Shown here: piece by piece, positions 1 through 4,395 of the stretch
Position numbering within the stretch: position 1 is the first letter of the stretch
How the letters are laid out: every line of letters starts with the position of its first letter
Origin: Bacillota bacterium
GTDB taxonomy: Bacteria; Vulcanimicrobiota; JAMDEM01
Reading direction: 5' to 3'
Assembly: GCA_023486985.1 (NCBI GenBank)
Contig: JAMDEM010000145.1
Span: 1-5,964 of the forward strand
Length of the DNA: 5,964 nt
The notes under the pieces: generated by a model
What the model saw: the letters and a program-made list of their open reading frames with translations, nothing else
Databases searched by the model: none
What the model was told of the DNA's origin: nothing
Position numbers and translations under genes: made by a program

Positions 1-1364
1 TTCACAGCATCTGCGGCGCCCTCCCTGACGGCATCTTCCATCCCGAGAAGCCCGAGAACTTTTCTTCCCCTGGAAACAAGAACTACAGTCTTTCCTTCTT
101 CTTCAAGACTCTTAATAACGTCATTTACATCATCAAACTTAATACCTTCTCTTGCAAGGAACGCCCTCGTGCCAACATTGATATTTTCTCCGTCAATCCT
201 GGCTTTAACACCAAATCCAGCCGCCACAGCAAAATCTTCCGGGTCTTTTACTTCAAGATTTCTTTCCCCGGCTTCCCTTAAAATCGCCTTTGCCAGGGGG
301 TGTTCGCTGAATTTTTCCACCGTGGCTGCCAGGACAAGCAGTTCATTATGGCTTTTTCCGTCCAGAGGCACAATATTGGTCAGCTTTGCAGTTCCTTTTG
401 TAAGAGTTCCTGTTTTATCAAATGCAAAAAGATCAAGTTTTCCTGCATTTTCCAGGTGGATTCCGCCCTTTACCACAATACCGGCTCTTGCTGCATTTCC
501 GATGCCGGCAATTATTGCAGTGGGTGTGGCAAGAACAAGGGCGCAGGGGCAGGCAACAATAAGAACTGTGATTGCCCGTATTATTTCCCCGGTTAACAGA
601 TAAACTATAACAGCTATTAAAAAACTTACGGGAACAAAGTATCTTGCAAATTTATCAGCCGTTCTCTCAACCGGGGCTGTAGATTTTTGAGCCGACTCAA
701 CAAGGCGGACAATCTGTCCCAGCGTTGTATCCCCGCCGGTCTTTGTTACTTTTATTTCCAGCGCGCCAACCTGGTTTAAAGTGCCGGCAAAAACCTCATC
801 TCCCGTCTCTTTGGCAGCAGGCATTGATTCCCCCGTTATGGTGGACTGGTCAACGCAACTGCTTCCCCCTGTAACCACGCCGTCCACAGGAATTCTCTCC
901 CCGCTTTTTACAAGAATCAGGTCTTCCGTGTTAAGTTCTGAAACTGAAACTTCTTCGTCTTTGCCGTCTCTTCTTACTGTGGCTTTTGTTGGTGTTATCT
1001 CCAATAAGCCTTTTATTGCCATTGAAGCCCTTGCAACCGTAAGATTTTCAAGAAATTCCCCTGCCATCATAATGAAAGCTACAATAGCGGCGGCACGATA
1101 TTCTCTTATTGCAAGGGAGGCAATTATAGCGGTTGAGACAAGAATTCCCACATTAATCTTGCCTTTAAAAATCATTTTTAACGAATCATAGATTATCGGA
1201 AACCCTGCAGTAGCCACTGCCATAAGAGTAAAAACAAGAGAAAGCCTGCCGTCCAGTGAATTTTTAAAAATAAAACTCAAAGCAAGTGCCAATCCTGACA
1301 GGACAACTATTATTGAATTAAATTGCAAAAGCAGTTTTCTATATCTTTTAAAGAACCTTACCAT
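1..1364 (-). CDS. Heavy-metal-translocating P1B-type ATPase, no HMA domain, 3' end cut by window edge
   Basis: The 454 visible residues carry P-type ATPase signatures in the right order: actuator-domain TGES at 177-180, the membrane metal-site motif CPC at 272-274 (ACPCALVLATPTA), the phosphorylation motif DKTGTLT with acceptor Asp316, and the P1B nucleotide-domain SEHPLA with His355-Pro356. Hydrophobic segments lie near 17-33, 42-58, 71-105, 242-257 and 262-288. The rest of the P domain, including the GDG.ND hinge, and the last two helices lie beyond the left edge. By family knowledge it pumps a soft metal out of the cytoplasm using ATP. The ATG at 1364 has GGAG 8 nt upstream, and the protein begins directly with a basic stretch (MVRFFKRYRK) and the first helix, so there is no N-terminal HMA domain. 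It follows csoR on the same strand after 187 bp, suggesting CsoR control. CPC fits Cu(I) or Zn/Cd/Pb pumps. CsoR nearby favours copper, but the deciding helix 7-8 residues are not visible. Confidence 0.95.
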   Translation of the reverse strand, partial: MVRFFKRYRKLLLQFNSIIVVLSGLALALSFIFKNSLDGRLSLVFTLMAVATAGFPIIYDSLKMIFKGKINVGILVSTAIIASLAIREYRAAAIVAFIMMAGEFLENLTVARASMAIKGLLEITPTKATVRRDGKDEEVSVSELNTEDLILVKSGERIPVDGVVTGGSSCVDQSTITGESMPAAKETGDEVFAGTLNQVGALEIKVTKTGGDTTLGQIVRLVESAQKSTAPVERTADKFARYFVPVSFLIAVIVYLLTGEIIRAITVLIVACPCALVLATPTAIIAGIGNAARAGIVVKGGIHLENAGKLDLFAFDKTGTLTKGTAKLTNIVPLDGKSHNELLVLAATVEKFSEHPLAKAILREAGERNLEVKDPEDFAVAAGFGVKARIDGENINVGTRAFLAREGIKFDDVNDVIKSLEEEGKTVVLVSRGRKVLGLLGMEDAVREGAADAV

Positions 1365-1368
1365 ATCT

Positions 1369-1453
1369 TAAGCTCCATTCATTTATAATTTTCAGCCTGT
1401 CAACCCCCTCTTTGCTAAAGAGGGGGAACGGGGGAGTTAAGTAAGCTCCATTC
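1369..1453. repeat. 12-bp direct repeat (TAAGCTCCATTC) flanking a hairpin element
   Basis: The sequence TAAGCTCCATTC occurs perfectly at 1369-1380 and again at 1442-1453, with 61 bp between that contain the C-rich/G-rich hairpin at 1404-1426. The left copy, read on the minus strand, contains the GGAG ribosome binding site of the ATPase gene (1373-1376), so the right copy is a duplicate of that Shine-Dalgarno region. The arrangement looks like a target-site duplication left by insertion of a small element, or a local tandem duplication. The sequence alone does not separate these. Confidence 0.6.
1404..1436. repeat. Palindromic intergenic repeat, perfect 10-bp stem
   Basis: CCCCCTCTTT (1404-1413) and AAAGAGGGGG (1417-1426) form a perfect 10-bp inverted repeat around a 3-nt loop. 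A second G5 run follows at 1430-1434. This matches the general look of short dispersed repeats (a C-run/G-run stem followed by a second G-run) that I recall from many environmental bacterial genomes. It lies between csoR and the ATPase gene and would be transcribed as a stable hairpin in the leader of the ATPase. On the minus strand no T-run follows, so it is not a classical terminator, but it could attenuate or stabilise the message. Confidence 0.65.
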
Positions 1454-1497
1454 TGTGCTAAATAACCAGCAAACTTTTCACTTAAAACGCCCTTTTT

Positions 1498-1532
1498 GTC
1501 ATTGCGAGCTTCCGAAGGAAGCGCGGCAATCT
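1498..1532. repeat. REP/MITE-like palindrome of the CATTGCGAG...GCGGCAATCT type
   Basis: GTCATTGCGAG at the left and GCGGCAATCT at the right frame an imperfect palindrome. ATTGC (1501-1505) pairs with GCAAT (1526-1530), and GCTTCC (1508-1513) pairs with GGAAGC (1517-1522) around a GAA loop. The termini match a widely dispersed bacterial intergenic repeat that I recognise by its CATTGCGAG start. It begins about 20 bp after the csoR stop codon. Only one copy is present in this window, so repetitiveness is inferred from recall rather than seen. Confidence 0.65.
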
Positions 1533-1551
1533 GCGTTCTCCCTTTCTAATT

Positions 1552-1821
1552 CTAAATAACAAGCCGGTCAATGGCTGTTTTCAAGTCCTCCATCAGTTTT
1601 GAGATATTTCCGTTCTTTGAAGACTCAACCACGCATGTCTCAAGATGGTCCTGAAGAAGAATTTTTCCCACTTTCTCCATGGCAGCCCTTACCGCCGCAA
1701 CCTGAATTAAAATATCAGAACAGGATTTCTCATCGGCTATCATTTTTTTAATGGATCTTATATGACCCTCTATACGGGATAGCCTGTTTACTATACTTTG
1801 TGTCTGTTTATGAGCCTTCAA
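1552..1821 (-). CDS. csoR: CsoR/RcnR-family metal-sensing transcriptional repressor
   Basis: The 89-residue all-helical protein is the usual length for the CsoR/RcnR/FrmR (DUF156) family. It shows the family core (NRLSRIEGHIRSIKKMI, then SCSDILIQVAAVRAAM) and the metal ligands Cys34, His59 and Cys63, the latter two in HLETC. This C-H-C pattern is that of Cu(I)-sensing CsoR; RcnR would have His instead of Cys63. In this family the apo form binds a GC-rich operator and metal binding releases it. The start is TTG at 1821, with GAGGAG and TGAGG upstream. An in-frame stop lies just above and no ATG is available, so TTG is well supported. It lies upstream of a metal-pumping ATPase on the same strand and is preceded by a strong promoter and a C7G6 element suited to autoregulation. 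Position 33, before the first Cys, is Ser rather than the Tyr of M. tuberculosis CsoR. Confidence 0.9.
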   Translation of the reverse strand: MKAHKQTQSIVNRLSRIEGHIRSIKKMIADEKSCSDILIQVAAVRAAMEKVGKILLQDHLETCVVESSKNGNISKLMEDLKTAIDRLVI

Positions 1822-1840
1822 GGCAGCCTCACTCCTCTAT

Positions 1841-1853
1841 CCCCCCCGGGGGG
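1841..1853. promoter_or_regulatory. Candidate CsoR operator (C7G6 tract)
   Basis: Seven C (1841-1847) are followed by six G (1848-1853), giving a perfect 12-bp CCCCCCGGGGGG palindrome with A/T-rich flanks (TAT on the left, TTCA on the right). CsoR/RcnR/FrmR operators are known to be G/C tracts flanked by A/T-rich inverted halves. This one starts 20 bp upstream of the csoR TTG and about 10 bp downstream of the predicted -10 box, where a bound repressor would block transcription initiation. Its role as operator is inferred. Confidence 0.6.
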
Positions 1854-1862
1854 TTCACTTAA

Positions 1863-1891
1863 ATTATAGCAGAGAATTTCGTGAAAATCAA
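1863..1891 (-). promoter_or_regulatory. Sigma70-type promoter of csoR
   Basis: On the minus strand a perfect -10 box TATAAT (1868 to 1863) lies 17 bp after the -35 box TTGATT (1891 to 1886). Transcription would start near 1856, immediately before the C7G6 tract and about 35 nt upstream of the csoR start codon. It probably drives csoR and, through the 187-bp gap, the metal ATPase. The rest of the 119-bp vapC-csoR gap (1822-1940) holds no gene and no clear terminator. Confidence 0.75.
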
Positions 1892-1940
1892 TAAATGAAA
1901 TATAAGGAAAGAGTGGTTTAAGCAGAAGATTTTTCGCAGA

Positions 1941-2342
1941 TTAAGGCTCTTTTCTTTTGACTCCAAAGTGATCAAAATCCCGGTCAAAAGAAAAAATTCC
2001 ACAATCGTGAGAACGGGAAGTTATTACCAGATATGCGTCTGTAAAGCTTATATTGCTGTTATTATATAATTCAAGAGCATCCAGAATCAATTTCTTATCC
2101 TGAATATGAATTCCAGGAGTTTTAACAATGATAACGAGGCTTTCCACCGCTTCTTTCTTAGGCTGCCTGTAAAACTTCACCAGCGTCCAGAGGGTTTCTG
2201 CCAAAACGAGAAGGGGAATTTCAACAGAGACTTTACCGTCAAGAACCTGCTGAAAAAGATTCCGGCTTTGAAGAGCCTGTTTAGGAACATCCGCTGTAAG
2301 ATACCTCAGGATGATATTTGTATCAATCAGCTCTGCCTTCAT
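1941..2342 (-). CDS. vapC: VapC-type PIN-domain toxin (ribonuclease)
   Basis: The 133-residue protein is a single PIN domain of typical VapC length. The acidic active-site residues are in place: Asp7 in IDTNIILRYL, Glu49 in VLAETLW, Asp102 in SFTDAYL and Asp120 with nearby Asp122/124 in FSFDRDFDHFG. PIN toxins are Mg-dependent RNases that cut tRNA or other RNA and stop growth until bound by the antitoxin. The ATG at 2342 was chosen because GAGGAG lies 7 nt upstream and the protein then begins at the canonical first beta strand. An upstream in-frame ATG at 2375 would add 11 basic residues without a PIN counterpart. The gene overlaps vapB by 20 bp, typical of translationally coupled toxin-antitoxin pairs. 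All catalytic residues are intact, so the toxin looks active. The RNA target cannot be read from the sequence. Confidence 0.92.
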   Translation of the reverse strand: MKAELIDTNIILRYLTADVPKQALQSRNLFQQVLDGKVSVEIPLLVLAETLWTLVKFYRQPKKEAVESLVIIVKTPGIHIQDKKLILDALELYNNSNISFTDAYLVITSRSHDCGIFSFDRDFDHFGVKRKEP

Positions 2343-2580
2343 CGGCCGACTCCTCTGCCACTTTTTCCAACGCACTTTCCCGTGCTGACTTAAAATCCTG
2401 AGTGCCCTTAACTTTGACGCTTCCCATCAAGTCAAGAATATTTCTTTTTGCCGGTCTCAACTCTACTGCATTCCTGAGAAATAAAACTTCAAGAATATCT
2501 CCAGCTTTAGCCCCCAGCTTTTCGAGAACTGCTTTGGGGAAAGTTGCCTGACGCTTCGATGTGACTCGAATGTAAGGCAT
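2323..2580 (-). CDS. vapB: VapB-type antitoxin, AbrB/SpoVT-MazE fold
   Basis: The 85-residue protein has an N-terminal swapped-hairpin AbrB-like DNA-binding domain (about residues 1-45, with RVTSKRQATFPKAVLEKLG, GDILEV and NAVELRPAK). A charged C-terminal tail (about 50-85) is the usual toxin-binding part. It should neutralise the downstream PIN toxin and, alone or with it, repress the shared promoter. The ATG at 2580 has AAGGAG 9 nt upstream. The in-frame ATG at 2589 sits directly on that ribosome binding site, and the one at 2646 lies inside the promoter and operator region, so both are rejected. It has its own promoter and is separated from the ATPase gene upstream by 71 bp, marking vapBC as a self-contained cassette. 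Confidence 0.9.
   Translation of the reverse strand: MPYIRVTSKRQATFPKAVLEKLGAKAGDILEVLFLRNAVELRPAKRNILDLMGSVKVKGTQDFKSARESALEKVAEESADEGRAD
2350..2355 (-). promoter_or_regulatory. Ribosome binding site of vapC, inside vapB
   Basis: GAGGAG on the minus strand lies 7 nt before the vapC ATG at 2342 and within the last codons of vapB. It decides the vapC start and indicates translation of the toxin coupled to the antitoxin. Confidence 0.75.
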
Positions 2581-2591
2581 GTTTATCATCT

Positions 2592-2614
2592 CCTTACCAA
2601 TTATAATTGTAAGG
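2592..2614. promoter_or_regulatory. Imperfect palindrome over the vapB -10 and ribosome binding site
   Basis: CCTTAC (2592-2597) and GTAAGG (2609-2614) are inverted around an inner perfect palindrome CAATTATAATTG (2598-2609); one arm carries an extra C. The element covers the vapB -10 box and the AAGGAG ribosome binding site, so it is placed to act as an operator for the VapB or VapBC complex. Function is inferred from position and symmetry. Confidence 0.5.
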
Positions 2615-2634
2615 CATATTTTGGAAAATGTCAA
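2606..2634 (-). promoter_or_regulatory. Sigma70-type promoter of vapBC
   Basis: On the minus strand a perfect -35 box TTGACA (2634 to 2629) is followed after 17 bp by TACAAT (2611 to 2606), five of six matches to the -10 consensus. Transcription would begin close to 2600, just ahead of the vapB ribosome binding site. The -35 box lies inside the palindrome at 2626-2648 and the -10 inside the one at 2592-2614, so repressor binding at either would block it. Confidence 0.75.
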
Positions 2635-2648
2635 GCTGCTTGACATTT
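2626..2648. promoter_or_regulatory. Perfect 11-bp-arm palindrome over the vapB -35 box
   Basis: Arms AAATGTCAAGC (2626-2636) and GCTTGACATTT (2638-2648) are perfectly inverted around a single central base at 2637. The element holds a TTGACA on each strand; the minus-strand copy is the vapB -35 box. It is a strong candidate operator for VapBC autoregulation. It starts only 3 bp past the stop codon of the preceding ATPase gene, and as RNA it would fold into a hairpin, so it might also mark the 3' end of that transcript, though only a short T-run follows. Confidence 0.65.
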
Positions 2649-2651
2649 ATC

Positions 2652-4382
2652 TCAATCAGTTTCAAAAAATCCCACTCTGTTAGCTTCTTCCAGAGAAGTT
2701 ATTCCTTTTCTCAACTTGCTGATAAGATCATCTCTCAAGGTTTGCATACCTGATTCTTTAGTCTGCCTGCGGATAACATTAGCTGAAGCCTTACTTGTAA
2801 TCAAGCGTTTAATCTCGTCGTTGAGATGCATAAGCTCATAGACCGCTACCCTGCCCTGATAACCTATCATTCCACACTGCTTGCAGCCTTTGGCGCGGTG
2901 AAGAGCGGAAATATCAGAAGGCAGCCGGAAGGACTCGCATGTTTCTTTATCAGGCGTATAAGACTCCTTGCAAGCCTGACAAAGCACCCGGACTAATCTT
3001 TGAGCAATAATGCCGATTACTGAAGAAGCAATAAGGTAAGGCTCTACGCCCATGTCCATCAACCGGTTTATACAGGAAGCGGCATCATTAGTGTGAAGAG
3101 TTGAAAATACCAGATGGCCAGTCATGGAAGCCCGGAAAGCCATTTCAGCCGATTCAAAATCCCGCATTTCCCCCAGCATTATAATATCAGGGTCCTGACG
3201 CAGGATAGACCTCAGTTGTGCTGCAAAGGTCAGCCCTGCCTTTTCATGCACCTGAGACTGACTTATATCCTCAATATCATATTCAATCGGATCTTCAACA
3301 GTAACAATATTTTTGGTTGAATCTTTAACCTTATTCAAGGCTGCATACAGGGTAGTGGTTTTACCGGAACCAGTGGGACCGGTAATGATGATCATTCCAA
3401 AAGGCTTGCTGATCATCACTTCAAAAGTTTTACGATTTTCCTTATCAAACCCCAGAGCATCCAGCCTCATGAGGCTTGGATCCTTCTCTAAAATCCGTAC
3501 AACTATCTTTTCTCCATATTTTACCGGCAATGTCGAAATTCTAAGATCTATTTCTTTATCTTTTATCTTTACATCAATTCTGCCATCCTGAGGAATCCTC
3601 TTTTTGGCAATATCCAGATTGCCCATTATCTTAAACCGGGATAACAAAGCTGCTTGAGTCCATTTGGGAATTTTCTTATAATCCTGTAAGAGCCCGTCAA
3701 TGCGGAATCTTACTTTCAAATAACTTTTGAAGGGCTCAAGATGGATGTCAGAAGCTTTTCGATTCACAGCTTCAAGAATAATATTATTAGATAGCTCTAT
3801 AATAGGGGCTACTTCCCCTAATTTTTTCATTTTCGCAAGGTCAACATCTTCTGTCTCCGATTCCTCTCTTGAAACAAAATCAATCTGACTGCTGCTTGAC
3901 TTGGCGCTTTCAAGTTCCGAGAGCTCACCCTCAAGTATGGATTCAGGATGATACCACCTTTCAATGGCTTTCAGGATATCCATCTTTCCCCCGATAACAA
4001 CATCAATCTTACAGCCGGTTACCCGGCTAAGTTCATCAATAAGATAAATATCCTGTGGATCTGACATTGCCACCACCAGTTCATTCTCCATGAGGGAGAC
4101 AGGCAGAACCGCATGTTTTTTAGCTAGGGCTTCCGTCATTTTCTCCAAAACTTCAGGCTCAACCTGATAATCAGCGGCATAGAAACTGGGAAGATTATAA
4201 TAATGGCTCACAGATTCAACAATTTCACGTTCGGTAAGAATCTTATTTTTAATGAGTACCTTCTCCAGAAAAGTTCCTTTTTCTTCAGCTTCGTCAATGC
4301 ATTCATCCAGCTTCTCTTTGTTGAGCATGCCTTCTTTCATCAATATCTGCCCAAGACGCAAAGCCTGATCAAGCACCAGCAT
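2652..4382 (-). CDS. gspE: GspE/PilB-family type II secretion or type IV pilus assembly ATPase
   Basis: This complete 576-residue protein has the length and order of the GspE/PilB/PulE family. An N-terminal MshEN-like domain (about 8-145) begins RLGQILMKEGML. The catalytic core (about 190-570) has Walker A GPTGSGKT at 335-342, the Asp box TVEDPIEY at 361-368, Walker B DPDIIMLGEMRD at 397-408 and the His box HLVFSTLHTND at 423-432. The zinc-binding tetracysteine C468-C471 and C500-C503 separates assembly ATPases from PilT retraction motors. It should hexamerise at the inner face of the cytoplasmic membrane and power pseudopilus or pilus assembly. Walker B reads GEMRD, where GEIRD is commoner in this branch. 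The ATG at 4382 follows a G-rich Shine-Dalgarno (GAAGGGGG). It starts 13 bp after the TPR gene, so the two are probably one operon. No pilin, platform or secretin gene is visible, so GspE and PilB cannot be told apart. Confidence 0.93.
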   Translation of the reverse strand: MLVLDQALRLGQILMKEGMLNKEKLDECIDEAEEKGTFLEKVLIKNKILTEREIVESVSHYYNLPSFYAADYQVEPEVLEKMTEALAKKHAVLPVSLMENELVVAMSDPQDIYLIDELSRVTGCKIDVVIGGKMDILKAIERWYHPESILEGELSELESAKSSSSQIDFVSREESETEDVDLAKMKKLGEVAPIIELSNNIILEAVNRKASDIHLEPFKSYLKVRFRIDGLLQDYKKIPKWTQAALLSRFKIMGNLDIAKKRIPQDGRIDVKIKDKEIDLRISTLPVKYGEKIVVRILEKDPSLMRLDALGFDKENRKTFEVMISKPFGMIIITGPTGSGKTTTLYAALNKVKDSTKNIVTVEDPIEYDIEDISQSQVHEKAGLTFAAQLRSILRQDPDIIMLGEMRDFESAEMAFRASMTGHLVFSTLHTNDAASCINRLMDMGVEPYLIASSVIGIIAQRLVRVLCQACKESYTPDKETCESFRLPSDISALHRAKGCKQCGMIGYQGRVAVYELMHLNDEIKRLITSKASANVIRRQTKESGMQTLRDDLISKLRKGITSLEEANRVGFFETD

Positions 4383-4395
4383 CTTTATTCCCCCT

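Noticed and set aside
169..1191. Plus-strand open frames of 144, 98 and 136 codons over the left part of the window
   Set aside because: They are antisense to the P1B ATPase frame, which carries all family motifs. The plus-strand translations show no recognisable domain and are low-complexity.
1376..1403. TTGACA just after the hairpin on the minus strand as a separate ATPase promoter
   Set aside because: The only TATAAA-like box lies about 10 bp downstream, too close for a sigma70 promoter, and no -10 match exists at 16-18 bp.
1404..1426. The C-run/G-run hairpin as a second CsoR operator
   Set aside because: The C and G runs are 13 bp apart with CTTT/AAAG in the stem, which fits a dispersed palindromic repeat better than the compact C-run/G-run of CsoR sites.
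1404..1530. The two hairpins as a CRISPR array
   Set aside because: The palindromes differ in sequence, each occurs once, and there are no regular spacers or cas genes.
1856..1940. A Rho-independent terminator after vapC
   Set aside because: No GC-rich stem followed by a T-run is present on the minus strand, only a weak AT-rich inverted repeat inside the csoR promoter spacer.
2581..2646. N-terminal extension of VapB from the ATG at 2646
   Set aside because: It would start inside the palindrome and -35 box, has no ribosome binding site, and adds residues absent from AbrB-fold antitoxins.
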